From NCBI GenBank assembly GCA_002368355.1, contig AP018281.1:3720001-3784000 (forward strand): a stretch of DNA of 64,000 nt, in the 5' to 3' direction. Source of the stretch: Chondrocystis sp. NIES-4102 (GTDB lineage Bacteria > Cyanobacteriota > Cyanobacteriia > Cyanobacteriales > Xenococcaceae). Numbering within the stretch: position 1 is the stretch's first letter; the number at the start of each line of letters is the position of its first letter. Shown in pieces: positions 54,501-63,814 of the stretch. A program made the position numbers and the translations under genes. A model generated the notes under the pieces. That model was not told the origin of the DNA and ran no database searches. It worked only from the letters and a program-made list of their open reading frames with translations.

Positions 54501-55295
54501 TTAAGAAAACATCAGTTTACGTAGCACAAAAGCGATTGAGCTTATAGCACAAATGACTGCTAATTGTCCTGGGAGTGGCTCTATGGTATAAATGGCTATT
54601 GCTTGAAATAAAGAATTTATCTCTGCTCCTAAACCAGTTGTATAGTACATGATGGTTAAATAAATAATACCTACTAAATGAATAACCATCAATCCTGCAA
54701 GACAACTAGCAACTAAAGAGGAAAATTTAACCAAGGTTTGATGAGCTAACCAGCCACAAAGCCAAGCACCAAAGATAAAACCAACAAGATAACCGAAATT
54801 AGGCTGTTGTAGATAGTTTAATCCTCCTCCATTGGTAAATAAAGGTAGCCCAGCTAATCCTAATGATACATAAGCTATTTGAGACAGTAAAGCAGCATTT
54901 CTACCCCCAACACAGGCAGTAAATAGTACTGCACCAATTTGATAACTAACTCCTAAAGTCTGAACTCCTAATCCTTCTGCCCACCAAGACCAAGGTGCTG
55001 CGATCGCAGAGGCTGGAATAAACGTTCCTCCAACTGTCAAAATTAAGCCTATAGCTGCCCATAATAATACTTCTGGTAGTAGAGGTACATAAGCTCGATT
55101 AGGTTTGTCTAATCTTAAATCTAGCTGGTCTCGTAACCATTTATTTTCTTGCTGTAAGCTATCTAAATTCTGCTGCTTTTGTCTGAGAAGTTGCCGTTGT
55201 TGCTCGATCATTGCTTTGACCGTTAGGGGAGTGGTATCCCATTCATAATTACTAATCTCAGAATTGGGTTTGGGTAGGTCTTTGAGGTCAGACAT
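54501..55295 (-). CDS. bioY: BioY-family biotin transporter with N-terminal coiled coil
   Basis: A 264-residue protein. Residues 80-264 match the BioY S-component: GVSYQIGAVLFTACVGGRNA, GLAGLPLFTNGGGLNYL and PNFGYLVGFIFGAWLCGWLA, with about six helices. An N-terminal soluble extension of about 75 residues contains a Gln/Leu-rich coiled coil (MIEQQRQLLRQKQQNLDSLQ). The usual BioY is about 180-200 residues, so the extension is extra. BioY binds biotin alone or with EcfT/EcfA. No ECF energy-coupling genes are adjacent. Confidence 0.85.
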   Translation of the reverse strand: MSDLKDLPKPNSEISNYEWDTTPLTVKAMIEQQRQLLRQKQQNLDSLQQENKWLRDQLDLRLDKPNRAYVPLLPEVLLWAAIGLILTVGGTFIPASAIAAPWSWWAEGLGVQTLGVSYQIGAVLFTACVGGRNAALLSQIAYVSLGLAGLPLFTNGGGLNYLQQPNFGYLVGFIFGAWLCGWLAHQTLVKFSSLVASCLAGLMVIHLVGIIYLTIMYYTTGLGAEINSLFQAIAIYTIEPLPGQLAVICAISSIAFVLRKLMFS

Positions 55296-55473
55296 GGACT
55301 GAAAAAGGCTGTTTTGGGCATTTTCCAGTTTAACTTTTGATTTGCTATTTGTTATATTATTTAATCTGAAAATAGTTTTTAGTTATTAGTATATTAGTAC
55401 TAGATAAGATGGAGATCTAACTGTTTCAAGGTGTCTTTTAACCCCGTATCCTCCTTATAAATTTTATTAATAC

Positions 55474-55857
55474 CTAATTTCCCTGGGCTATATACTCTCT
55501 AAGACGGCGAATACGATCGCTATAACTTTTCATGACTTCTAAGGCAAACATTGGGGTTTGTTGTACGGCAAAAAGAAAATGACTACGGTCTAAATAAGCT
55601 AATTTGCAGTCGGTAAGAGCGATCGCCGTGGAAGTTCTACGACTGTCGAAATGTATTAGTGCGCCTTCTCCAAAGATGTCTCCTTGATGAATTGTTTCTA
55701 ATATTTTGCCATTGACGATAATTTGTACTTCTCCTTCCACTAAACCATACATTACTGTTCCTTGATCACCTTCAGAAAAGATAGTTTCTCCCGCTTGCAA
55801 TATTTTTGGTTGGGAAGTTGTTTGAAATATTTCAATGGTTTTTACTGGTGAGAGCAT
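55474..55857 (-). CDS. Stand-alone cyclic-nucleotide-binding domain protein
   Basis: A 127-residue protein that is a CNB domain alone: GETIFSEGDQGTVMYGLVEG, the phosphate-binding cassette DIFGEGALIHFDSRRTSTAI with the conserved Glu and Arg, and a closing helix. It lacks the C-terminal helix-turn-helix of CRP. The cassette GEGALIHFDSRRTSTA retains the Arg that contacts the cyclic phosphate. It may bind cAMP or cGMP and regulate a partner. Its position between lnt and bioY gives no clear partner. Confidence 0.82.
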   Translation of the reverse strand: MLSPVKTIEIFQTTSQPKILQAGETIFSEGDQGTVMYGLVEGEVQIIVNGKILETIHQGDIFGEGALIHFDSRRTSTAIALTDCKLAYLDRSHFLFAVQQTPMFALEVMKSYSDRIRRLREYIAQGN

Positions 55858-55965
55858 TTAGTTTTGTCTCCTGTTTATATCTATAGCTGTAAGACTATTA
55901 ATAATTTTGAGACAAGTGTTTTCTTTGGTAAAGAGTTAATTAATAAATGGTTAAGTAATCCTTAA

Positions 55966-57528
55966 TTATGTTCTTTGAGGACTAATTATTACTATCAAAC
56001 CGATTATGCCACTGAAAATTAGTAAGATCGGAGTTAGCCAGTCTCCCCATTGTACATATAAGGTCTTGTTCTGACGGCGGTAGATAGTGGTACGATGTAT
56101 CGCGTATTGATCTAATTGAGAAAGCCAATGAGTATTACCATGAGGATCGATAATTGCACTGTAGCCTGTATTAGCTGCCCTAGCTGCCCAGCGATCGCTC
56201 TCTATGGCACGCATCACATCATGGGCATGGTTTTGACTAGGCATTGTCTTGCTATAGTGGGCATTATTTGCTACTGTAATGATAAAATTACCCCCTTTTT
56301 GTGCCTGATATAAAAAGTTTTGTGGGAAAGCAGACTCGTAACAAATTGCCACAATTGCCCTACCAAAAGGAGTATCAAAGATTTGATTAGGTTTACCTGG
56401 GGCTAAATGGGCTTCTAGAGGGGATAGGCGATCAATAATTTTGCCCAAAATTGACTCAAAAGGAATGTATTCTCCCAAGGGAACAAGTTTATGTTTATCA
56501 TAACGGCTATAGGTTTCTCCCTCACCAGTTAGGGTAAATAAACTATTGGTGTAGCTTTTGCCCTTTCTACCATTTGCTCCCACCCATACTGTTACTTGTT
56601 CTTTTTTTACTGTTTGATAGAAACTAGAATTATCAATTATATCTTCCCAATAAAAAGGTAATGCGCCTTCAGGGGTTAGGACTGCATCTACACCTTGTCT
56701 TGCTAATCTTTGATACCCTAAAGTGTAACCTGCGATCGCTTTTTGCCAACCTGCGGAATATAGTTTTATTTCGTTGGGTATATTACCTTGGATTATACCA
56801 ATTTTTAAGGGACTTAAATTGTCTTTTGCTAGGGGAATTTGATATAAATAGTAACCGATTAAATGGCTAGTAATTAATAATATTAAAGGAGAAAATAGTA
56901 ATAGTAATTTTGAGCGAACTTGCGATATATTCTGGCAATATATAATAGCTTCAGCGAGTAAACCATTAACAGCGATAATCAGCGCAGCTACTGTATTAAC
57001 TCCTGATATTTTAATTAATTGTAAAATTATCAAATTATTAGGGCTTTGAGTATAAGCGATCGCTGGCCACCATAAAGGCGTATGACTCCAGAGGGTTTCT
57101 AAACCACACCATAATCCTACTCCAATTAAAACTCTAATTAAACAGCTTGGAATATTTTTATTGGTGATTTTTTGATTAATTAAACCCCAAATTAATGACC
57201 AACTAATTATTACACCAGCACCCCATAAGGTAATAAATATCCAGCAAAAAATTGCAATTAGTAAACTTGCTAACCAGGGTACACCCATCCAAGTCATGGG
57301 ATGAATTCCAGTAATCCAAAATAAGGCTAATCCATCGTAGCCTACACCCCAAACTAAGCCTAAAATTATGATTTTCGAGAGGGACTTTTGCGCTCTAATT
57401 AAAATCCATAAAGGTACTAATGCTACCCAAGCCAGATACCAAGCATTGATAGGTGCTGGCGCAAAACCCATTAATATACCACTAAATAGCGCGAGCGCAA
57501 TAGCTTGTTTGTTGGAAAGGATTGGCAT
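55966..57528 (-). CDS. lnt: Apolipoprotein N-acyltransferase
   Basis: A 520-residue membrane enzyme. The N-terminal half has six or seven helices; the nitrilase-like domain (about 240-480) has catalytic Glu in TPEGALPFYW, Lys in YDKHKLVPLGEY and Cys in ICYESAFP. It N-acylates the terminal cysteine of lipoproteins in the plasma membrane. A lipoprotein substrate-binding protein with a canonical lipobox is encoded at 61538-63304. Confidence 0.93.
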   Translation of the reverse strand: MPILSNKQAIALALFSGILMGFAPAPINAWYLAWVALVPLWILIRAQKSLSKIIILGLVWGVGYDGLALFWITGIHPMTWMGVPWLASLLIAIFCWIFITLWGAGVIISWSLIWGLINQKITNKNIPSCLIRVLIGVGLWCGLETLWSHTPLWWPAIAYTQSPNNLIILQLIKISGVNTVAALIIAVNGLLAEAIIYCQNISQVRSKLLLLFSPLILLITSHLIGYYLYQIPLAKDNLSPLKIGIIQGNIPNEIKLYSAGWQKAIAGYTLGYQRLARQGVDAVLTPEGALPFYWEDIIDNSSFYQTVKKEQVTVWVGANGRKGKSYTNSLFTLTGEGETYSRYDKHKLVPLGEYIPFESILGKIIDRLSPLEAHLAPGKPNQIFDTPFGRAIVAICYESAFPQNFLYQAQKGGNFIITVANNAHYSKTMPSQNHAHDVMRAIESDRWAARAANTGYSAIIDPHGNTHWLSQLDQYAIHRTTIYRRQNKTLYVQWGDWLTPILLIFSGIIGLIVIISPQRT

Positions 57529-57840
57529 TTATTTTTTAGGGTAGATTTGAGGAATATAAGTATTTTTAAATATATATTTTTTTGGTAATGAGTAGTTAAT
57601 TGTATTGAAAATTATCTAGATATTTACTGCTAAAGTTATATTAAATATAAAGCAGGGGAGAGTATATTAAGAAATATATAATCCTGTTAATTTGTAATTT
57701 AGATAAATACAATTAAATATCAACTTGCAGGCACATTTTTAGGATAATAGATTATTAATTATTTCTATTTGATACTTTGTTATATAGCAGTTGCACCAAA
57801 GGTTTATACAATTGATATTAAGCTTGGCGAAAAGATGTTT

Positions 57841-57861
57841 ATCCTTGTATCCTTGTATCCT
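57841..57861. repeat. ATCCTTGT short tandem repeat
   Basis: Two and a half copies of the octamer ATCCTTGT. Too short for any function to be assigned; typical of short repeats between cyanobacterial genes. Confidence 0.7.
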
Positions 57862-57981
57862 AGAATGGGGAAGAATAAGGACAAAGAGATTTGACAAGAT
57901 GTCCTAATACCAATTTTTAAAAGTAGCTGAAGAGATTAAAACTTTCAAATAATAGCATTCACTCTTCTTAAATGCCCTTCT

Positions 57982-58002
57982 CTCCTGACTCCTGACTCCT
58001 GA
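57982..58002. repeat. CTCCTGA heptamer, three copies
   Basis: Three perfect consecutive CTCCTGA units. The same unit occurs at 61376-61396 and 61450-61456, so it is a dispersed family of short tandem repeats in this genome. Confidence 0.85.
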
Positions 58003-58173
58003 ATTCCATTGTTCTACAAAGTCTCTCTTCCTAATCGAGAATTGATCTAATATACTATTTAATTGCTACACCTATTACTACTTATTTATTTAGTAAAATT
58101 TCTTGGCTATATCAATTTGAGGTAATATTTATTGGTTAATTTATATAAATGACATATCAAGAATAAATTTTAT

Positions 58174-58198
58174 ACCCAGAGAAGAATAATCCCTGGGT
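58174..58198. terminator. Hairpin downstream of the FkbM gene
   Basis: ACCCAGAGA (58174-58182) pairs with TCCCTGGGT (58190-58198) over nine positions. Read on the minus strand it has one G-T wobble and lies 41 bp after the FkbM stop, so it may terminate that gene. The T-rich run follows on the plus-strand side, which weakens the case. Confidence 0.4.
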
Positions 58199-58238
58199 TT
58201 GTTCTATATTTTAGGTAAGCAGTATAATCAATCTTCAG

Positions 58239-58970
58239 TTAATCAATTATACTTTGCTGTACTGCTACAATATCTCGACCAACTTTAAGATAAGAATATC
58301 CTTTATCTGCCAGAACATTTCCACATTCTTCAATCTCTTGAGGCGAAAAATGAGTGTATTCAAAATTAATAATATCTGGTAATAAAGGTACTTGAAATGC
58401 CATCTTCATTATTTCATAATCAAATCCCTCGGCATCTATCTGTAATAAATTTATGTGCTGGATAGAATATTTTTCCAGTAGAGATTTAAATGCGATCGCC
58501 CTTACTTCTATAGATTCAATAAACTTCTCAATGTTTGGGATTAAGGGTTTATTTTTTAAAATGATATTAATATCAAAGCTGGGAAGTATCTTAACATATT
58601 CAGGTAGGGATTCATTGGGGATAACTTGATACATTGTCACCGTACCATCCGCCAAAGCGATCGCACAATTTTCTAATTTGAGACTGGGTACATTTTTATA
58701 TGTTTGTGTAAGTTCTTGATACAAACTGGGGATAGGCTCAACTAAAACTCCTGACCAATTACCATTTTTAATAATAGGATATACTGGATCACTAGTAATC
58801 CCATCATTAGCCCCAATTTGAACAATAATAGGTTGAGAATTATTTTGAGGTAATTGTTTAACTAATAACTTCAACAGGTTAATATTATTTTCAGGGAAAT
58901 TACGAATTTTCTGAATGTTATAACCCTTTTTCCAAAGTAACGATTGAACTGTATCTTTAAGCGATCTCAT
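58239..58970 (-). CDS. FkbM family methyltransferase
   Basis: A 243-residue SAM-dependent methyltransferase. Motif I is IVQIGANDGITSDPVYPI; LVEPIPSLYQEL and INLLQIDAEGFDYEIMKM follow, as in the FkbM family. Members O-methylate sugars or polyketides. Length is usual for family members attached to glycan metabolism. It is not next to the polysaccharide genes at 12887-21224, so its substrate is unknown. Start ATG with a basic, helical leader. Confidence 0.9.
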   Translation of the reverse strand: MRSLKDTVQSLLWKKGYNIQKIRNFPENNINLLKLLVKQLPQNNSQPIIVQIGANDGITSDPVYPIIKNGNWSGVLVEPIPSLYQELTQTYKNVPSLKLENCAIALADGTVTMYQVIPNESLPEYVKILPSFDINIILKNKPLIPNIEKFIESIEVRAIAFKSLLEKYSIQHINLLQIDAEGFDYEIMKMAFQVPLLPDIINFEYTHFSPQEIEECGNVLADKGYSYLKVGRDIVAVQQSIID

Positions 58971-59270
58971 CTACAATATTGCGCAGATTAACTATTTTTT
59001 ATAAGTGTAACAAATGCAGCAATTTTATATGGCGCGCTCGCGTATAAAGATGTAAATAATCTATAGTTAGAATATATTTTATAGCACTACAAAATTGGTT
59101 GAGAACAATTCGGGTAATTATTGGTTAATAGTCACATAGTAGATACGTGTGGGAAGTAGTTAAGAGTAGTAAATAAAGAGTAATAAGTAAAGAGTTAGGA
59201 GAAGCTAACAGCCAACAGCTAAAAAATGTCCCCTAATTATCTAGTATTACCAGCTTAACCAACAAACCTA
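58971..59270. other. Intergenic region with dispersed repeats
   Basis: 300 bp upstream of the FkbM start and downstream of argS, containing a GGCGCGCTCGCG GC-rich patch (59032-59043) and the 58-bp repeat copy at 59088-59145, then AGTAA- and AGCCAACAGC-type iterations to 59226. Confidence 0.6.
59088..59145 (+). repeat. 58-bp dispersed repeat, copy A
   Basis: TACAAAATTGG to AGTAGATA. It matches 61211-61268 in the same orientation at 47 of 58 positions without gaps. Both copies are followed by AGTA-type iterations, and they flank argS. Confidence 0.8.
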
Positions 59271-61025
59271 TTACATTCTTTCTAATACTTCAATTCCTAA
59301 TAAGAATAAACCCAGTTTAATAGTTCTAGCAGTTAGATCAGCTAAAATTAAACGGGAAGTGCGTTGTGGTTCATCTGCTTGTAAAATTGGGCATTGATCA
59401 TAAAATTGGTTAAATTTTTGACTTAACTCAAATAAATAAAGGCAAATACGGTTTGGTAATAAATCTTGCTCTACATCTCTCAGAATTTCTTCAAATTGCA
59501 GAATATGTTTAGCTAAACTTAATTCCGTTTCTTGCTCTAACACCATCTCCACATTATCTAATTGAGCAAAGTCTATCTCACCTTTACGACTAATTCCTTG
59601 TACCCTTACATAAGCATAAAGTAAATAAGGAGCAGTGTTACCCTTGAGGTCTAGCATTTTATCGTAACTAAACCTATAATCGGAGACACGATTATGACTG
59701 AGATCGGCGTATTTAACCGCACTAATGCCAATTACTTGCGCAGCATGGTTAATAAATTCTGCTGTTTCCTGACGATCTTCTTGAGCAAATCTAGTTTCTA
59801 AGTCAGTACGAACTCTGTCTATAGCTTCATTTAATAGATCTTGCAGTCGTATCGCTTCTCCTGAGCGAGTTTTAAGCTTTTTACCATCCTCTCCCAAAAC
59901 TAAGCCAAATTCTGCGTGAACAAAGTCGTGATCTTCTGTAATCCAACCTGCGCGTTTACCTACTTGAAAAATTTGGGCAAAATGGTTATTTTGTTCTGAA
60001 CCTACAGGATATATAACTCGTTGTACTTTGTCTTCTCTTACTCGATAACGAATGGCTGCTAAATCAGTAGTGGCATAGTTATATCCCCCGTCAGATTTTC
60101 TCACAATTAAAGGAAGAGGATTACCATCTCTATTAGTAAAGCCTTCGAGAAAGACACACATTGCACCTTCGCTGACTTCTAGGAGATTTAATTGCTCAAG
60201 TTCTTGTAAAGTGTCTGCTAGGAAGGGGTTGTAAAAAGATTCCCCTCTCTCGGTTTGTACAGATAATCCCATTAAGTCGTATATCTTTCTGTAAGAACGA
60301 CTGGATAGTTCACACACAATTTTCCAAGCTTTAATTGTGGCTGGATCTTCTGCTTGTAACTCCACAACTGCTTGTCTTGAAGCCTCGCGGAAATTTTCAT
60401 CTTGATCAAACTGTTTTTTTGCCTGACGGTAGAAACTTCCTAATTCCCCCAGGTTCAATTCCGATGCTGTTAGAGCTTCAGGATAAGCTGACTTTAAATA
60501 GGCTATCAGCATTCCAAAAGGAGTACCCCAATCACCAATATGACTGATGCGTAGAACGTCATGACCGATAAATTCTAAAATGCGACTGAGACACTCACCA
60601 ATAATTGCCGATCGCAAATGTCCTACGTGCATCTCTTTGGCTACATTAGGGCTTGGGTAGTCAACTATGATTCGTTGCGGAGTTTTAGTTGCTTCAATTC
60701 CTAATCTGGGGTCACGTTGTATTTGGCGCAATATTTCCCCAATATAATTTGATTTTACCATAAAATTGATAAAACCTGGGCCAGCAATTGTAGGAGTTGG
60801 ACACATCTGCTCAATTTGCAGGTGGTCGATAATGGTTTGGGCGATCGCTCTAGGATTTTGTTTTAGAGCCTTAGCTAGAGATAAAGCCACATTTGATTGA
60901 TAATCGCCAAATTTTGGATTATTGGTAGGGGCAACTAAAGGATCGGTATCGGCAAATTCTGCGCCAAAAGCAGCCACCAAAGCTTGGCTTACAGAGTCTT
61001 GAAGCTGTTTGAGGATCGAAGTCAT
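59271..61025 (-). CDS. argS: Arginyl-tRNA synthetase
   Basis: A 584-residue class I synthetase. The N-terminal additional domain precedes HVGH (133-136, the HIGH motif) in [16 protein letters not shown]; the KMSKS-like loop reads [13 protein letters not shown]; the C-terminal DALR anticodon-binding domain includes YAYVRVQGI. It charges tRNA-Arg. Both flanks carry dispersed repeats of the same family. Confidence 0.97.
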   Translation of the reverse strand: MTSILKQLQDSVSQALVAAFGAEFADTDPLVAPTNNPKFGDYQSNVALSLAKALKQNPRAIAQTIIDHLQIEQMCPTPTIAGPGFINFMVKSNYIGEILRQIQRDPRLGIEATKTPQRIIVDYPSPNVAKEMHVGHLRSAIIGECLSRILEFIGHDVLRISHIGDWGTPFGMLIAYLKSAYPEALTASELNLGELGSFYRQAKKQFDQDENFREASRQAVVELQAEDPATIKAWKIVCELSSRSYRKIYDLMGLSVQTERGESFYNPFLADTLQELEQLNLLEVSEGAMCVFLEGFTNRDGNPLPLIVRKSDGGYNYATTDLAAIRYRVREDKVQRVIYPVGSEQNNHFAQIFQVGKRAGWITEDHDFVHAEFGLVLGEDGKKLKTRSGEAIRLQDLLNEAIDRVRTDLETRFAQEDRQETAEFINHAAQVIGISAVKYADLSHNRVSDYRFSYDKMLDLKGNTAPYLLYAYVRVQGISRKGEIDFAQLDNVEMVLEQETELSLAKHILQFEEILRDVEQDLLPNRICLYLFELSQKFNQFYDQCPILQADEPQRTSRLILADLTARTIKLGLFLLGIEVLERM

Positions 61026-61210
61026 AATATTTTAGCTATAAGCTCTCAGCCTTAAGCCTAAGCTTGATTGATAATCGGAAAAAAAGATCTGATTTTTGAT
61101 TTTACCTCAATACCCATAGTATTTTTAAGCAAAACTAAAAGGCTATTGCTATTTCTCTTAATTTCCTATAACAACAAGGGTGTAGATGGTTCTTTAAACT
61201 AATACAGCCG

Positions 61211-61268
61211 TACAAAATTACTTTAAGACAATTCAGGGGATTATCGGTTAGTAGTCAGATAGTAGATA
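61211..61268 (+). repeat. 58-bp dispersed repeat, copy B
   Basis: TACAAAATTAC to AGTAGATA, 47 of 58 identical to copy A at 59088-59145, same strand, same length, without gaps. Confidence 0.8.
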
Positions 61269-61375
61269 GTAATTAATAAGCCCAAAGCCCAAAGCTTCAA
61301 TTATCTAATAAGCTTATAGCGTATTTAAATTGCATACTATTCTTTTAGAAAATCAGGTTGAAACCCTTATCCTTT

Positions 61376-61463
61376 CTCCTGACTCCTGACTCCTGACTCC
61401 TTGATGCAGTCCAATACGGGGGAAACCCCCTTTTCTGCGTGCTGCATCGCTCCTGACTCATGA
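61376..61463. repeat. CTCCTGA array interrupted by a palindromic element
   Basis: Three CTCCTGA units (61376-61396) are followed by about 53 bp of unrelated sequence, then CTCCTGA and CTCATGA (61450-61463). The inserted block has nested dyads: GATGCAG (61403-61409) with CTGCATC (61442-61448), and GGGGG (61418-61422) with CCCCC (61426-61430). It looks like a miniature element inserted into the heptamer array. Confidence 0.7.
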
Positions 61464-61537
61464 CTCAACCAGTAATTTAAATGCGTAACAGCTTATTGCT
61501 ATATCGATAAACAGAAATACCTCATAAAATTAAATAA

Positions 61538-63304
61538 TTACTCGCTAATCTTCAACTCACTGAGATTCCAAAACGCACCACCTAAAGCAGAATATTCAAT
61601 ACCTTGAATTTTATTACGTACTGCTGTTAGAGAATAGGGATTGACTAAACAGATTGCGGGTAGTTGTTCTGAAATTAATTGTTGTACCTGGGCATAAATT
61701 ACTTTACGCTTTTCTAGATCTAATTCTTTTGCACCTTCTATATAAAGCCTACCAATTTCTGCTTCCCAATCGGCGATGACTCTCCCTTCAATTCCTGGTG
61801 CAGGTTGATTAAACATATGTACATTACCATCGGGCGACCAAAGATTGAAACCGTTATTTGGTTCATTTCCTCCAGAGAAACCCAATAAAATGCACTCCCA
61901 GTCTAGGGTAGTATCGGTTTTACCGACTAAAACATTAAAATTAATTGTTCTAAAGTTTACTTTAATGCCAATTTTCGCTAGATCTTCTTCGATCTGATTA
62001 CCCATAGCCTCGCGAATTTTATTACCAGAATTAGTATTTAAAACAAAACTAACGCGATTACCATCTTGATCAAATAATTGACCTTGCTGATCATATTTAA
62101 ATCCTGCTGCGATTAATAACTCCTTAGCTTTTTCAGGATTATAGGGATACCCTTTTAGACCATCATAATAAAAAGGAGACTGTCGAGACAGATGAGAAAT
62201 TTGTGGCTTACCCAAACCGCGAAAAACATTTTTAATCATGCGATCGCGATCTATTCCATAGGAAACTGCTTGACGAAAATTGAGATTATTAAACCAACGT
62301 AATTTAATCGGGCTAATAACATTTTTGCCGTTCTTTTTCCCTTGATTGAGGTTAAACATGATAAAAGTCATGCTATAGACCTCCCCACCGTTATAAATGG
62401 TAAAATTGCCTTTATTTTCCTCTTTTTTGAGCAAAGAAAAGTATTCGGGAGAAACTCCAAGGGAATCTAAACTACCTGATCGAAACTGCATTAAAGATGT
62501 GTCGGTCGATTCCACCACTTCCCAAACCACTTGTTGAATATGAGGTAAATTTTGCTTTAAAACTTCTTTTTTCCAATAGTGGGGATTAGCTTCAAATACA
62601 ATTCTCTCCGACGTACTATAACTTTTAATTTTATAAGCACTGTTAGCAATAATTTGTTCTGGGGGGGTATCTACTGTCCATGTGGAAAGAAATAATAATT
62701 TACCTTCTTGATCCTTTTGCTCAATGGTTGGTCGTAAAATATGAGCAGGGAAGATAGAAGCCCCTACAACTTCTAAAAATGGCGCAAAAGGTTCGGTAAT
62801 GGCGAATTTTATCTGTCGATCATTAAGTTTTGTGACTTTGGGTAATGTTCCACTCTGACCGATTTTTAAAATATCCCTCATCCCTGTAGGTATTTCTGGA
62901 TTAAGATAAAGTTGATTGTAGGTAAACTCAACATCATCGGCAGTTAGAGGTTGACCGTCAGACCATTTGAGATTGGGTCTTAGGGTATATATAATTTCTA
63001 AATTATCATCTGAAATTGTCCATGATTCGGCTAATGCAGGTTCGGTTTTACCTGTAATGGGGTTTTGGGTAGTTAAACCATCAAATAGCATTCCACCGAC
63101 ATCAGCACTAGTACCATCACTTGCTATTACAGGATTGAAGGTTTTAGGATCGCTTAAAATAGATAGAACAACTTGGGGTGGCTGTTCGGAATTAGCTACT
63201 AAAGTATTAGGATTACAAGCGGTGATGGGTATTAATAATAGTGTGATGCAAATTAATATTAAGAATTTGCTTAAAAAGATACGGAGAGAGTTAATTAAGC
63301 CCAA
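61538..63304 (-). CDS. Peptide/oligopeptide ABC transporter substrate-binding lipoprotein (SBP family 5)
   Basis: A 588-residue protein. A type II signal peptide ends in the lipobox ITAC with Cys30; the mature domain has LSDPKTFNPVIASDGTSADV, LKWSDGQPLTADDVEFTYNQ and YGIDRDRMIKNVFRGLGKPQ, characteristic of family 5 extracellular solute-binding proteins. These deliver peptides, nickel or related ligands to ABC permeases. No permease genes are in the visible part; the operon may continue elsewhere or the protein may act alone. Lipid anchoring would depend on Lnt (55966-57528). Confidence 0.92.
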   Translation of the reverse strand: MGLINSLRIFLSKFLILICITLLLIPITACNPNTLVANSEQPPQVVLSILSDPKTFNPVIASDGTSADVGGMLFDGLTTQNPITGKTEPALAESWTISDDNLEIIYTLRPNLKWSDGQPLTADDVEFTYNQLYLNPEIPTGMRDILKIGQSGTLPKVTKLNDRQIKFAITEPFAPFLEVVGASIFPAHILRPTIEQKDQEGKLLFLSTWTVDTPPEQIIANSAYKIKSYSTSERIVFEANPHYWKKEVLKQNLPHIQQVVWEVVESTDTSLMQFRSGSLDSLGVSPEYFSLLKKEENKGNFTIYNGGEVYSMTFIMFNLNQGKKNGKNVISPIKLRWFNNLNFRQAVSYGIDRDRMIKNVFRGLGKPQISHLSRQSPFYYDGLKGYPYNPEKAKELLIAAGFKYDQQGQLFDQDGNRVSFVLNTNSGNKIREAMGNQIEEDLAKIGIKVNFRTINFNVLVGKTDTTLDWECILLGFSGGNEPNNGFNLWSPDGNVHMFNQPAPGIEGRVIADWEAEIGRLYIEGAKELDLEKRKVIYAQVQQLISEQLPAICLVNPYSLTAVRNKIQGIEYSALGGAFWNLSELKISE

Positions 63305-63385
63305 AACTAATATTTTCCCTTGCTGAGGTTTTCTGCCACATTATATCTTTATAGCCTATAGGACAACAGGGGTTATAGATGAGAT

Positions 63386-63814
63386 TTAGCCGAAATAATC
63401 CATTGTCATAATTTCTTCTAGTGCAATAAAAACATCATCGGGTATATCAAATTCTAGTCTTCGCACCTGGATAACTTCTGCAAAAATTTCTGGGTAAATT
63501 TCCTCCAGATACTTTTGAAAACTGGGGTTACGCTTTAACAATCTGTTTATTTGATTGCGGAAATTGGCAACCTCTGCACGCCAATGTCGGTAATTTCTCT
63601 CCCTTTGAGACTCCCAATACTTTAATTTTAGGATATGTTCAATTAGTCGCTGAAGATAACTTTCTAGGGATCTTTTTTCTGATTTTCCCATATCGTCTAT
63701 TTCCTCAAGCAAGTTTTCCCAGTCCATTTCCCTAAAATCCTGCTTCTGAATCTTTTGCTTAATTTCTTCAACCCAGAGATTAAAATCCTGGTTATATAGT
63801 TCTCTGATGTTCAT
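63386..63814 (-). CDS. DUF29 family protein
   Basis: A 142-residue protein with the canonical DUF29 pattern: LYNQDFNLWVEEIKQKIQ at the N-terminus, MDWENLLEEIDDMGKSEKRS, then LIEHILKLKYW and NYRHWRAEVANFR. These proteins are multicopy in cyanobacteria and of unknown function; they often lie near toxin-antitoxin or mobile elements. A more divergent relative is encoded at 6000-6422. Confidence 0.92.
   Translation of the reverse strand: MNIRELYNQDFNLWVEEIKQKIQKQDFREMDWENLLEEIDDMGKSEKRSLESYLQRLIEHILKLKYWESQRERNYRHWRAEVANFRNQINRLLKRNPSFQKYLEEIYPEIFAEVIQVRRLEFDIPDDVFIALEEIMTMDYFG

Larger units (their letters stand above)
57529..58238. other. Long repeat-bearing intergenic region
   Basis: 710 bp without ORF, holding an ATCCTTGT tandem at 57841-57861, three CTCCTGA heptamers at 57982-58002 and a hairpin at 58174-58198. 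Otherwise AT-rich sequence with no recognised gene. Confidence 0.6.
61026..61537. other. Repeat-rich intergenic region
   Basis: 512 bp without ORF containing AAGC/TAGC iterations, the second copy of the 58-bp repeat, CTCCTGA heptamers and a palindromic insertion. It lies between the argS start and the 3' end of the substrate-binding lipoprotein gene. Confidence 0.65.
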
